From NCBI GenBank assembly GCA_026770585.1, contig MU646371.1:27553-41102 (forward strand): a stretch of 13,550 bases of DNA. Reading direction: 5' to 3'. Position numbers and translations under genes: made by a program. Origin of the DNA: Baffinella frigidus. Taxonomy: Eukaryota; Cryptophyceae; Cryptomonadales; Baffinellaceae. The notes under the pieces were generated by a model that ran no database searches, was not told the DNA's origin, and saw only the letters and a program-made list of their open reading frames with translations. Of the stretch, positions 1-6,094 are shown piece after piece. How positions within the stretch are numbered: the first letter of the stretch is position 1; each line of letters begins with the position of its first letter.

Positions 1-17
1 GAGTGAGTGTGTGAGGT

Positions 18-80
18 CGCAGGGTCCAGGGTGCGACAGGCATGCGCCGTACGGGCCGAGAGGCGGGAAGCCAATCCTCT
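18..80 (+). repeat. 63-bp dispersed unit, copy 1
   Basis: The unit runs from CGCAGGGTCCAGGGTGCG to GAAGCCAATCCTCT. Copies 1 and 2 differ at one visible base (GACAGG/GCCAGG), and both continue into the same TGAGTGAGTGCGTGTTTGAG flank, so the duplicated block is really about 85 bp. It contains GCATGC and CGTACGGGCC. No coding role is apparent. Confidence 0.93.
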
Positions 81-286
81 TGAGTGAGTGCGTGTTTGAG
101 CGAGTGATTCAGTCAGTCAGTCAGTCAGCGAGCGAGAAAGATGGTTGAGTGAGTGAGTAAGTGAGTGAGTGCGTGAGTGCGTGTTGGAGTGAATGAGTGA
201 GTCATTCACTGCGAGAGAGAGCAAGAGAGCGAGATGGTTGAGCGAGTGAGTATGAGCGAGTGATTGAGGGAGTGGGTGTATGAGTT

Positions 287-349
287 CGCAGGGTCCAGGG
301 TGCGCCAGGCATGCGCCGTACGGGCCGAGAGGCGGGAAGCCAATCCTCT
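287..349 (+). repeat. 63-bp dispersed unit, copy 2
   Basis: Same length and orientation as the copy at 18-80, with the same right flank of TGAGTGAGTGCGTGTTTGAG. The spacing to copy 1 is 269 bp and to copy 3 is 299 bp, which suggests segmental duplication of a roughly 270-300 bp block that includes the simple-sequence filler. Confidence 0.93.
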
Positions 350-585
350 TGAGTGAGTGCGTGTTTGAGGCGAGTCAGTCAGTTAGTCAGTCAGTCAGCG
401 AGCGAGAAAGTTGAGTGAGGGAGGGAGGAAGGGAGGGTGTGTGAGTGAGTCAGTCAGTCAGTGAGTCAGTCAGTCAGAGAGTGGGCGAGTGAGTGAGTGA
501 GCGAGTGAGTGAGCGATCGAGGAAGGGAGGGAGTGAGTGTGAGTGAGTGAGGGAGGGAGGGAGTGAGTGAGTGAGTGTATGAGCT

Positions 586-648
586 CGCAGGGTCCAGGGT
601 GCGACAGGCATGCGCCGTACGGGCCAAGAGGCGGGAAGCCAATCCTCT
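586..648 (+). repeat. 63-bp dispersed unit, copy 3
   Basis: Third copy, identical in length, with GGGCCAAGAGG where the others have GGGCCGAGAGG. After it the sequence does not return to TGAG repeats but enters a short unique stretch leading to the heptamer array, so this copy marks the edge of the simple-repeat block. Confidence 0.92.
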
Positions 649-690
649 GCAGGTTCCACAAGTCCGAAGGCCATATCAACGTGCGCCCCC

Positions 691-1147
691 CCCCTCAACC
701 ATCGACCGTCAACCCTAGACCCTGAATCCTAGACCCTGAACCCTGACGTATTTCCCCCTCCTCAACCCCCAACCCTTGACCCTTGACCCTAGACCCTAGA
801 CCCTAGACCCTACACTCTGAACCTTCAACCCTTGACCCTGGACCCTGCATTCTAGACCCTCAACCATGGACCCTGAACCCTAGACCCTGAATCCTAGACC
901 CTAAATTCTAGACCCTAGACCCTAGACCCTGGACCCCGACCCCTGAACCCTGAACCCTGAACCCTGAATTTTGAACCCTGAACCCTAGACCCTGAACCCT
1001 AAACCCTGGGTCCTGAAGCCTAGACCCTGAACCCTGAGCCCTAAACCCTAAACCCTGAACCCTAGACCCTAGACCCTGGATCCTGGATCCGGAACCCTGA
1101 ACCCTGAACCCTCTAGACCCTGGACACCGAACCCTGGACCCTGAACC
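691..1147 (+). repeat. Degenerate telomere-like heptamer array (CCCTGAA/CCCTAGA/CCCTAAA)
   Basis: About 450 bp of seven-base units with a constant CCCT and variable last three bases (GAA, AGA, AAA, GGA, CAA), plus some slipped or broken units. The family is that of the AAACCCT telomere repeat of plants and many algae, but the units are mixed rather than homogeneous. This looks like an old interstitial array or a minisatellite derived from one, not a working chromosome end. A long minus-strand frame of G, R, V, Q and S residues is a translation of the heptamer. Confidence 0.92.
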
Positions 1148-1165
1148 AATCGCATGGTACCGCAT

Positions 1166-1305
1166 TCATCCGGGGAAACTGATTTTTCTTACAGAATCTG
1201 GCTACGAAAATTACTGCACAAATGCTTTAATAGTACTAGCAAGACCCACTTGCGTAGTAATTTTTGTTGCTGGAATCTGAAAGAAAAAATCATTTCCTCG
1301 GATGA
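1166..1305. mobile_element. Hairpin element, TCATCCGGGG ends
   Basis: A 140-bp imperfect inverted repeat beginning TCATCCGGGGAAA and ending in its near complement TTTCCTCGGATGA. The arms continue inward through GATTTTTCTT.CAGAATC and then AAAATTACTGCACAA, matched by TTGCGTAGTAATTTTT. The end sequence is shared with the elements at 2194-2347 and 6276-6428, so these may be one superfamily. The arm segment 1239-1256 recurs in inverted form at about 5930-5948. There is no internal gene and no clear target duplication. Confidence 0.85.
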
Positions 1306-1319
1306 GCAAGCTAATAGGG

Positions 1320-1469
1320 TAACGGCCTGAAAATGGGGTAGTTAGGCCTACGGCATTGCCTAGGACCTCCTACCGTAGGCCGAGACTTGTTGGTCCTAGG
1401 ATCCATCGGCCTACGGTAGGAGGTCCTAGGCAATGCCGTAGGCCTAACTACCCCATTTTCAGGCCGTTA
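1320..1469. mobile_element. Near-perfect hairpin, 64-bp arms (family D, copy 1)
   Basis: Bases 1320-1383 and 1406-1469 are exact reverse complements over 64 bp, separated by a 22-base loop. Each arm contains GTAGTTAGGCCTACGGCATTG, then CCTAGGACC and CCTACCGTAGG motifs. Related elements are at 7237-7388 and 7903-7999, which share the outer TAACG.CCTGAAAA and GTAGTTARGCCTACGG parts. Such exact arms imply recent formation or active homogenisation, for example by template switching or gene conversion between arms. A 61-codon frame across it is a by-product. Confidence 0.95.
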
Positions 1470-1639
1470 GCCTATGAAAGCCTCACGAGAAGCCCCAGGG
1501 AGACGAAGCCCCCTCACGGTTTGGTGTATTCGCGTGCATGATCCCTCAAGACTTATGGGCCTATCTAGGACCTTGCTCTGAGTAACAAAGCAGAAGAAGA
1601 AGCATGATCCCTCTGTGTTTCCTGCTTAGAAACAGCCTC
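1470..1639. repeat. Inter-element segment with 12-bp direct repeat and dispersed repeat
   Basis: Bases 1545-1603 match 10955-11008 in inverted orientation, sharing GGGCCTATCTAGGACC, a GAGTAA core and AGAAGAAGC. The segment is bracketed by a perfect 12-bp direct repeat GCATGATCCCTC at 1536-1547 and 1602-1613. No gene is seen. Confidence 0.8.
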
Positions 1640-1820
1640 CCACACGAGGCTATCCATGCGAACAGATTCATAAGTTAATTATTGGATTATTGCCCAGGAA
1701 ACACGCCAAAAGTCAGCATTTGATCACGTTTCCGTACGGACATCCGTACGGAAACGTGATTATTTCCCCACAATTTTTAAAATGTTCTTTCATTCTGTTC
1801 GCATGGATAGCCTCGTGTGG
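1640..1820 (+). mobile_element. 181-bp hairpin element (family F, copy 1)
   Basis: The terminal inverted repeats are a perfect 27 bp starting CCACACGAGGCTATCC. At the centre lies an 18-bp perfect palindrome arm, ATCACGTTTCCGTACGGA, at 1723-1740, mirrored at 1743-1760 with a two-base loop. A second full-length copy is at 6794-6974 in the same orientation, the same length and with only a few substitutions. It carries no coding capacity, so it is a MITE-like non-autonomous element by structure. No target-site duplication is obvious at either copy. Confidence 0.93.
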
Positions 1821-1942
1821 TCTGCGGGGGTACGCACATGGCGGGGCCGTGCTGGTACTAACAAAGGCATTTTTATTTGGTACTTACAAGGTATTATTTT
1901 TGGTTCTAACAAAGTTTTTCTCTGGTGGCGGCAGCTGAAGCT
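1821..1942. other. Unique spacer
   Basis: No repeat or gene is recognised. It contains loose short echoes such as TGGTACTAACAAAGGCATTTTTATTTGG versus TTGGTTCTAACAAAGTTTTTC (about 1851-1920), which may be a decayed local duplication. Short frames run through it without recognisable domains. Confidence 0.6.
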
Positions 1943-2053
1943 AGCGGTCTGTTCGGAGGCGAACTGCTCGCTGTCGGCGCGCTACGGGCCCCCCGAAAGC
2001 AGGCATCGCCCCCGCACGTCGCGCTCGTCCGATAGTCCTCGATCGATATTGTT
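1943..2053 (+). repeat. 111-bp GC-rich repeat (family G), unit 1
   Basis: It begins AGCGGTCTGTTCGGAGGCGA and ends TCCTCGATCGATATTGTT, with a middle containing CTGTCGGCGCG, CCCCCCGAAAGCAGGCATCG and CGCACGTCGCGCTC. It is followed directly by unit 2 (tandem, period 111). The unit contains inverted CGCG/GCGC patches but no extended arm pairing. It is the host sequence for the insertion at 2194-2347. Confidence 0.92.
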
Positions 2054-2136
2054 AGCGGTCTGTTCGGAGGGCAACTGCTCGCTGTCGGCGCGGTACGGCC
2101 CTCCCGAAAGCAGGCATCGCCCGCACGTCGCGCTCT
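2054..2136 (+). repeat. Family G repeat, unit 2 (truncated)
   Basis: Same start as unit 1, with GGAGGGCAACTG for GGAGGCGAACTG and GGTACGGCCCTCCCG for GCTACGGGCCCCCCG. It stops after CGTCGCGCTC, where a family-W end fragment takes over (2137-2163). The missing tail (GTCCGATAGTCCTCGA...) appears downstream, beyond the inserted pieces. Confidence 0.88.
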
Positions 2137-2163
2137 CCACTCGAGGCTAGAAGTGTGACTATT
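2137..2163. mobile_element. Solo end of a family W hairpin element
   Basis: The segment starts CCACTCGAGGCTAGAAGTG and ends TGACTATT. This matches the reverse complement of the right end of the element at 11877-12088 almost base for base, so it is one terminal inverted repeat without its partner. It sits inside the family G repeat and is followed by a second copy of the TATCGCCCCCGCACGTCGCG part (about 2170-2193). Confidence 0.8.
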
Positions 2164-2193
2164 CAAGGGATATCGCCCCCGCACGTCGCGCTC

Positions 2194-2347
2194 TAATCCG
2201 GGGACATGTTCAATTTAAAAGAAAATGGATCCCTATTTGTTCATAGGAGTTGGACGAAGGTTAATTAGGGCCCTAAGTAAATTTGATTAGGAACAGAACC
2301 CGGTTTGATAGACCATTTCCTTTTGAATTAAACATGTTCCCGGATGA
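2194..2347 (+). mobile_element. 154-bp hairpin element (family H, copy 1) with 4-bp target duplication
   Basis: The ends are TAATCCGGGGACATGTT and AACATGTTCCCGGATGA. Arms of about 33 bp pair with few mismatches. The centre reads TTAGGGCCCTAA. It is flanked by GCTC at 2190-2193 and 2348-2351. Intact family G units read GCGCTCGTCCGATAG at this point, so the element has split a G unit and duplicated GCTC. A second copy lies at 6276-6428 in inverted orientation. There is no coding capacity. Confidence 0.9.
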
Positions 2348-2490
2348 GCTCGTCCGATAGTCCTCGACCGATATTGTTAGCGGTCTGTTCGGAGGCGAAC
2401 TGCTCGCTGTCGGCGCGCCACGGGCCCCCCGAAAGCAGGCATCTCCCCCGCACGTCGCGCTCGTCCGATAGTCCTCCATCGATATTGTCT
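2348..2490 (+). repeat. Family G repeat, tail plus full unit 3
   Basis: Bases 2348-2377 complete the unit interrupted by the family H element (GCTCGTCCGATAGTCCTCGA...). A further full unit then starts at about 2378 and runs through CATCGATATTGT near 2488. It is nearly identical to unit 1, with CTCCCCCGC for CGCCCCCGC and CCTCCATCG for CCTCGATCG. Confidence 0.9.
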
Positions 2491-2765
2491 TTGCGGTGAA
2501 TGAGTTGCGAGATGTATTTCCATTTCGGAACATCACAGACGCTGTTGTGTGTCTGAGGGCTTTCATCGCCGAAGATAACGGTGGATATGCTGTGTTAGGC
2601 ATAACACGAAACAAGGCATCGCCCCCGCAGAGAGAGAGTTCTTTATTGACAACCAACTGGTCCGGGTCCAGTTTTCCTGGAGCCTTGTATCTACCTTCCT
2701 CCCCTTGGGAGGCTACGAAGCACGTCTTGCCCGGATATCTGGACATAACGTGACCAAAATTGCTA
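2491..2765. other. Longest unique stretch; no recognised gene
   Basis: This is one of the few stretches without visible repeat structure, apart from a family G fragment AGGCATCGCCCCCGCA at about 2614-2630. Open frames cross it on both strands: 85 codons forward from 2496, and a 157-codon minus-strand frame that runs on into the repeats. Neither translation shows a domain or motif I recognise. It could be a gene relic or host sequence between insertions; I do not call a gene. Confidence 0.5.
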
Positions 2766-2812
2766 ACTTTTGGCGTGTTTCCTTAGGAAAAATTCAATAA
2801 TTAACTTTAGAA
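2766..2812 (-). repeat. Inverted fragment of the family F element
   Basis: CTTTTGGCGTGTTTCCT and CAATAATTAACTT are the reverse complement of the interior of the element at 1640-1820 (the AAGTTAATTATTGG...GGAAACACGCCAAAAG part), with a small internal deletion or change. Neither terminal repeat is present, so this is a decayed internal fragment. Confidence 0.75.
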
Positions 2813-2834
2813 TGTTCCCCGTAGTGTTCTGAGT

Positions 2835-2950
2835 GGTATCGCCCCCGCACGTCGCGCTCTTCCGGTAGTCCTCGATCAATATTGTTTTTGCGTTGGGAAA
2901 ATACGCTTGACTCATAGTGTTTCTGCGTTGGAAAAAAAGCTTGACTAACC
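2835..2950 (+). repeat. Family G tail fragment followed by a 38-bp tandem duplication
   Basis: Bases 2837-2882 repeat the family G tail (ATCGCCCCCGCACGTCGCG through CCTCGATCAATATTG). Next come two copies of a unit containing TTTTGCGTTGGGAAAA and CGCTTGACT, at about 2880-2917 and 2918-2950. The second copy has several substitutions. Confidence 0.78.
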
Positions 2951-3093
2951 AGATAGATTCCCAGAATCCTTTTTTTACAAGTCGTCTGATAACGATTTTA
3001 ATAATTCGTCTTGAAAGGCTGTGTAGTAATTTTCATACAAAACGACATTTTGCACCCCTCCGGAATGGCCCTTCCCGATGCCGGGCCAGAAAT
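2951..3093. other. Spacer with a family W interior fragment
   Basis: Mostly unique and AT-richer. Bases 3019-3041 (GTGTAGTAATTTTCATACAA) are the reverse complement of the GTGTGAAAATTACTACAC segment found inside the family W elements at 9458-9656 and 11877-12088. No gene is seen. Confidence 0.6.
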
Positions 3094-3244
3094 CTAGCTC
3101 TGCCTCAGTTCAATTTGGGCTCGCCATTATTTCGCCCCCCCCCGAAATTTTACAGGTAAATTTCATGGGGGGGTGTCAAAATTTACCTGAAATTCGGGGG
3201 GGGCGAAATAATGGTGATCCCAAATCCAGGTGGGACAGAGCTAG
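3094..3244. mobile_element. 151-bp hairpin element (family I, copy 1) with 5-bp target duplication
   Basis: The element begins CTAGCTCTGCC and ends with the complementary ACAGAGCTAG. Arms of about 70 bp pair imperfectly and include CCATTATTTCGCCCCCCC and its mirror GGGGGGGCGAAATAATGG. It is bracketed directly by GAAAT at 3089-3093 and 3245-3249, which looks like a target-site duplication. The same end sequence occurs at 3845-3965 around a different interior. There is no coding capacity. Confidence 0.88.
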
Positions 3245-3357
3245 GAAATGTGAAAGCACATCCTTCAAACATCTTTGACAGTCGTTTCGAGAATCCGGTC
3301 TCAGAAAATGTATCGAGTAAAAGCGGGAAGACATTTCAGGCGGAGAACTGGGATCTC
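3245..3357. other. Unique spacer
   Basis: No repeat partner or gene is recognised beyond the 5-bp duplication at its left edge. TTTCAGGCGG at about 3334-3343 is echoed by TCAGGCGGGG just right of the next element (3552-3561), which hints at a diverged flanking duplication. Confidence 0.55.
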
Positions 3358-3551
3358 CCACTCGAGAATGCTAGAGGATCCTATTTACATGTGGGGTTAT
3401 AAATATTTGTACCAGGATAGGGTATTCCAACCTCATGACTGTGCTAATTTCGCAGAGTTACGTGACCAATCAACGAAAGTTACTCGTACACGAATGCCTA
3501 CTTTTAAAAGCACGTCGGTTTTAAGTAGGCCCATTTAGCGTTCTCGTGTGG
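3358..3551 (+). mobile_element. Diverged family W hairpin element (copy 3)
   Basis: The left end CCACTCGAGAATGCTAGA pairs with the right end as CCACACGAGAACGCTAAA, extending about 30 bp with mismatches. The left interior, with ATTTACATGTGGGGTTATAA and TTTGTACCA, lines up with the interiors at 9458-9656 and 11877-12088. The central palindrome typical of those copies is not preserved. Short frames across it are not convincing genes. Confidence 0.75.
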
Positions 3552-3697
3552 TCAGGCGGGGCCTGAAATGCCTGAAATAAAGAGCGTCATTGGACACGAT
3601 GAGATCAGTCAACCGGCGCGTGGTTAACTAATTCTTTGTCCGCAGAACGCCGGTCACGTGCGCCCTCCACAAGATAGATTTGTCCGTGGACATGCGG
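3552..3697. other. Unique spacer
   Basis: No gene or extended repeat is recognised. There is a minor GGGGCCTGAAATGCCTGAAAT duplication at about 3558-3579. Confidence 0.5.
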
Positions 3698-3844
3698 TCG
3701 CGTCCGTGCGTCCAGGTATTCGCCCACAACCCTATGCCCCTACGGATTGCCTACCGTAGGGATATAGAGGGCTTATCATCGCGTCCGTGCGTCCAGGTAT
3801 TCGCCCGGTCGCATCCTCCAAGCGTGTCGAGTTTCCCCAGTCTC
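3698..3844 (+). repeat. 28-bp direct repeats flanking a CCTACGG hairpin
   Basis: A perfect 28-bp direct repeat (TCGCGTCCGTGCGTCCAGGT plus ATTCGCCC) occurs at 3698-3725 and 3779-3806. Between the copies is an 8-bp stem, CCCTACGG/CCGTAGGG (3738-3745 with 3754-3761), resembling the loop module of many other hairpins here. Bases 3808-3844 begin a degenerate repeat (GTCGCATCCTCCAAGCGT) that resumes after the next element. Confidence 0.88.
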
Positions 3845-3965
3845 CTAGCCCTGCCTGAGTTTTATTCTGGCTCGTCCTAAAGGCTTTTTATTCACCCTTT
3901 TGTACTGGACTTCTACTCGTAAATATTTTCAAGGACGAGTCAGAATAAAAATCGGGCAGAGCTAG
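3845..3965. mobile_element. 121-bp hairpin element (family I, copy 2)
   Basis: The ends are CTAGCCCTGCCTGA and, as reverse complement, CTAGCTCTGCCCGA. The arms continue through TTTTATTCTGGCTCGTCC. The ends match 3094-3244 but the interiors differ. It interrupts a local degenerate repeat: CAGTCTC precedes it and GTCGCGTCC follows, while an unbroken relative CAGTCTCGTCC occurs at about 4039-4049. Confidence 0.83.
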
Positions 3966-4073
3966 GTCGCGTCCCCCAAGCGTTGCGAGTTTTTCGAGCC
4001 TCGTCCGCGAAGCGTGCTGATTTTCCAGGGATTCCCCCAGTCTCGTCCGTAAAGTGTGTCCATGTTCATAGGC
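3966..4073 (+). repeat. Degenerate GTCC-CCAAGCGTG repeats
   Basis: Continues the array begun at 3808. GTCGCGTCCCCCAAGCGTTGCGAGTTT is followed by TCGTCCGCGAAGCGTGCTGATTTT and then TCGTCCGTAAAGTGTGTCC. The units are roughly 40-60 bp apart and diverged. Confidence 0.7.
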
Positions 4074-4216
4074 GTGGCCACTCAATTTAAACCTTGTTTT
4101 TGCTATCTTGGGGAGGGTTTTCTCCTATGTTAAAGCTAGCTCGAAGCTAATATAGGAAAATAAGAGAGACATCACCCTTAAGATAGCATAAAAGGTGGTT
4201 TACATTGAGTAGCCAC
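4074..4216. mobile_element. 143-bp hairpin element
   Basis: The left end GTGGCCACTCAATTTAAACC pairs with a right end that reads, in reverse complement, GTGGCTACTCAATGTAAACC. The pairing continues through GCTATCTT and the CTCTTATTTTCCTAT region to an AGCTAGCTCGAAGCT centre. Only one copy is present in the window and there is no clear target duplication. Confidence 0.85.
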
Positions 4217-4249
4217 AAACATTCATGTCGGGTGTCGTGTCGTACCCCC

Positions 4250-4390
4250 GACCCAAGTCTCTTCCTCCGGCAGGGGTGACTGCCGGCAGTCCTGGAAGGA
4301 AGAGATTATAGTAGTTATAGGAAGAGACTTGGGTTGGACGGTGCCCGAAATCCACTGACTGCCGGGGGAAGAGACTTGGGTCACCCCTGA
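4250..4390. repeat. Triple 15-bp motif in alternating orientation
   Basis: ACCCAAGTCTCTTCC at 4251-4265 is inverted twice downstream as GGAAGAGACTTGGGT at 4320-4334 and 4367-4381. The outer pair extends into GGCAG and GTGAC matches. The segment can therefore fold into two alternative hairpins that share one arm. Confidence 0.88.
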
Positions 4391-4441
4391 CCCACACCAA
4401 CCGTGTTGGGACTCCCATCGGCCCTTGCTCCTTCGGGAACT

Positions 4442-4633
4442 GACGCCCGCACCCTTCCTGGGAGGGTGTTGTTTTATGGTTAGCGCTATGATACTATTAG
4501 TCAGCACTCTAATACTATTGGTCAGCACTATAATACTATTAGTCAGCACTATAATGCTATTAGTCAGCACTATAATACTATTAGTCAGGCTAACCATAAA
4601 AAAAAACATCCTCCCAGGAAGAGTGCGGGCGTC
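4442..4633. mobile_element. 192-bp hairpin whose loop is a 21-bp minisatellite
   Basis: Arms of about 43-46 bp (GACGCCCGCACCCTTCCTGG through ATGGTTAGC and its complement) enclose almost five 21-bp units at 4486-4588, consensus CTATAATACTATTAGTCAGCA. The 7-residue repeats in translated frames simply reflect the 21-bp period. A related array in reverse orientation lies at 4806-4901. Confidence 0.93.
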
Positions 4634-4660
4634 TCGCGTACTTCGCGTCGCTCGCCTCGC
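4615..4660 (+). repeat. 46-bp GCGTACTTCGCG repeat, copy 1
   Basis: It runs from CAGGAAGAGTGCGGGCG into TCGCGTACTTCGCGTCGCTC. The first part is the right arm of the minisatellite hairpin. The second part contains the small palindrome-like GCGTACTTCGC. Two further copies are at 4915-4962 and 5115-5162. Confidence 0.92.
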
Positions 4661-4805
4661 CCCAACATGATCCCAATAGCCTCAAAAACGACCGTATTGG
4701 GTCCCGAACGCCTCAAAAACGACCGGATTTTGGGACCCCACCTGATACTTTTGGGCCACAGTTGAATTTTGGGCACCGTCCAATGTGGGTGGTAGGAAGG
4801 TTTGG
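4661..4805. repeat. Spacer with a CCTCAAAAACGACCG duplication
   Basis: CCTCAAAAACGACCG occurs twice (about 4680-4694 and 4711-4725), each time followed by an (A/G)TATTGGG- or ATTTTGGG-like tail and a GGGACCC/GGGTCCC. The rest is unique. No gene is seen. Confidence 0.7.
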
Positions 4806-4901
4806 AGTGCTGACTAATAGTATTATAGTGCCGACTAATAGTGTTATAGTGCTGACTAATACTATTATAGTGCTGACTAATACTATTATAGTGCTGACTA
4901 C
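4806..4901 (-). repeat. 21-bp minisatellite, inverted partner
   Basis: There are about four and a half units of GTGCTGACTAATAGTATTATA, the reverse complement of the array at 4486-4588. Units 3 and 4 carry TACTATTA where unit 1 has TAGTATTA. On the right it runs into ACAACCACCCTGCAGGAAGG, the counterpart of the hairpin arm at 4442, so this may be a half-copy of that element in reverse. Confidence 0.9.
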
Positions 4902-4914
4902 AACAACCACCCTG

Positions 4915-4962
4915 CAGGAAGGGTGCGGGCGCCTGGCGTACTTCGCGTCGCTCGCCACGCTA
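4915..4962 (+). repeat. 46-bp GCGTACTTCGCG repeat, copy 2
   Basis: CAGGAAGGGTGCGGGCGCCT followed by GGCGTACTTCGCGTCGCTCG, ending CCACGC. It is closer to copy 3 than to copy 1. Confidence 0.92.
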
Positions 4963-4987
4963 CGCCGTCTTATCCGGCCAACCGCTA

Positions 4988-5117
4988 CCATATCTTGGGG
5001 TCGGAAGTCACGTCAGAGTCAATTATTTATGGGCAGTCCCTCCAAAAGTTGCCGATCTCAAGGGGGGGGGAATAGAAAGACGGAGGGCGGAAAATGACAT
5101 TTAGCTCTCCCGCGCAG
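4988..5117 (+). repeat. Dispersed ~130-bp repeat, related to the insertion at 7534-7705
   Basis: ACCATATC, GTCA.AGTCAAT, ATTT.TGGGCA, TTGCCGAT.TCAAGG, AATAGA, GACG.AGGGCG and AAAATGACAT.TAGCTCTCC appear in the same order as in 7576-7704, with about 20 percent divergence and a G run expanded here. The left terminal repeat of the 7.5-kb copy is missing, so this copy is truncated on the left. Confidence 0.83.
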
Positions 5118-5162
5118 GAAGGGTGCGGGCGCCTGGCGTACTTCGCGTCACTCGCCACGCCC
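5115..5162 (+). repeat. 46-bp GCGTACTTCGCG repeat, copy 3
   Basis: Third copy, with GCGTCACTCGCC for GCGTCGCTCGCC. It directly precedes the ~180-bp tandem array and abuts the right end of the dispersed repeat at 4988-5117 (CTCCCGCG then CAGGAAGG). Confidence 0.92.
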
Positions 5163-5940
5163 CGGGTTGCGACCCACTGCCGGACGCACCACACCCAGCT
5201 CCAGGTGAACATTATTACACATTACTACACAAAAATTCTACCAAAAATTACTACACAAATTACTACATAAAATTACTACACAAATTACGACATAAAATTA
5301 CTACACATAGGCCTACTGTAGGGTCCTAGGGGGTTGCGCATCGCGCACCGGACTGTGACCCACTGCCGGACGCACCACACCCAGCTCCAGGTGAAAATTA
5401 TTACACATTGCTACACAAAATTTCTACCAAAAATTACTAAACAAAATTACTACACAAATTACTACACAAAATTACTACACATGAGCCTACTGTAGGGTCC
5501 TAGGGGGGTGCTCATCGCGCCCCGGGCTGCCACCCACTGCTGGACGCACCACGCCCAGCTCCAGGTGTACCTTAAAGTTAATTACCTCAGGGCAAGTTGA
5601 CTTTTGATGAAAGGTTCACGTTGCTCCCCAACATTCGGGGGTCCCGAAACCCTCGTAGTCCACCGTGTGGGGTGCCTGTAGGGTCCTAGGGGGGAGCTCC
5701 GCGCGGCCCGGCTTGCGACCCACTGCCGGACGCACCACATCCAGCTCCAGGTGAAAATTGCTTTACACCTTTACTACACAATATTACTGCACAACACCAC
5801 TACACAAAATTACTACACAAATTACTGCACAAAATTACTGCACGTAAGCCTACTGTAGGGTCCTAGGGGGGTGCTAATCGCGCCTCGGATTGCCACCCAC
5901 TGCTGGACGCACCACACCCAGCTGCAGGTTACTACGCAAG
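5161..5940 (+). repeat. ~174-186 bp tandem array, four units plus a partial fifth
   Basis: The units are phased by GACCCACTGCCGGACGCACC at about 5171, 5357, 5531, 5717 and 5894. Each continues to CCCAGCTCCAGGTG, then normally a run of 13-14 bp AAATTACTACACA units, then GCCTACTGTAGGGTCCTAGG and a CGCGCCCCGG junction. Unit 3 (5531-5716) has the head and tail but a different middle. The partial fifth unit leads into TTACTACGCAAGTGGGTC, shared in inverse with the element at 1166-1305. Confidence 0.94.
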
Positions 5941-6094
5941 TGGGTCATACTAGGGTGAAGTCCATAATTATCAAAGTATACACGCGTATTTCGAAATCCA
6001 GTGTTGTCTTGTACATATACGTATGTTGGAGTCCAGCATTTCCCTTATTGACTTTTGGACAACCCATCTCCAAGCTTGAGAGTAGTACAGAAGT
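5941..6094. other. Spacer with an inverted fragment of the 8.5-9.2 kb array
   Basis: Bases 5958-5984 (AAGTCCATAAT..TCAAAGTATACACG) are the reverse complement of 8995-9021, part of block C in the composite array, with two mismatches. The remainder is unique. Confidence 0.75.

Larger units (their letters stand above)
1..690. repeat. TGAG/GTCA simple-repeat region
   Basis: Most of this stretch is short-period DNA: GAGT/TGAG runs, GTCA runs (about 110-128, 375-400 and 445-478) and GGGA-rich patches. It holds three interspersed copies of a 63-bp unit, listed separately. The last 40 bases (649-690) are unique and end in a C run. No gene is seen; the serine/histidine/leucine-rich minus-strand frames here are translations of the tetranucleotide repeat. 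Confidence 0.95.

Noticed and set aside
908-1165. 85-codon frame of G/F/R/V/Q repeats
   Set aside because: Direct translation of the seven-base CCCTGAA/CCCTAGA array.
2273-2746. 157-codon minus-strand open frame
   Set aside because: It spans a hairpin arm, a GC-rich repeat unit and a unique stretch. Repeated peptide blocks such as GGDACFRGARxAPTASSxPPNRPL reflect the DNA repeat. No domain is recognised.
2496-2753. 85-codon forward frame in the unique stretch, considered as a gene or gene relic
   Set aside because: No motif is recognised, the opposite strand is also open, and the frame contains a fragment of the G repeat. A protein search with both translations would decide.
3698-3806. Possible CRISPR array (28-bp repeats with a 53-base spacer)
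   Set aside because: There are only two repeats, the spacer contains its own hairpin, no further units follow and nothing else suggests a prokaryotic source.
4223-5097. Frames with repeated ILLVSTI / NSIIVLT peptides
   Set aside because: The 21-bp period gives a 7-residue repeat; the peptides appear on both strands, as expected for inverted minisatellites rather than a membrane protein.
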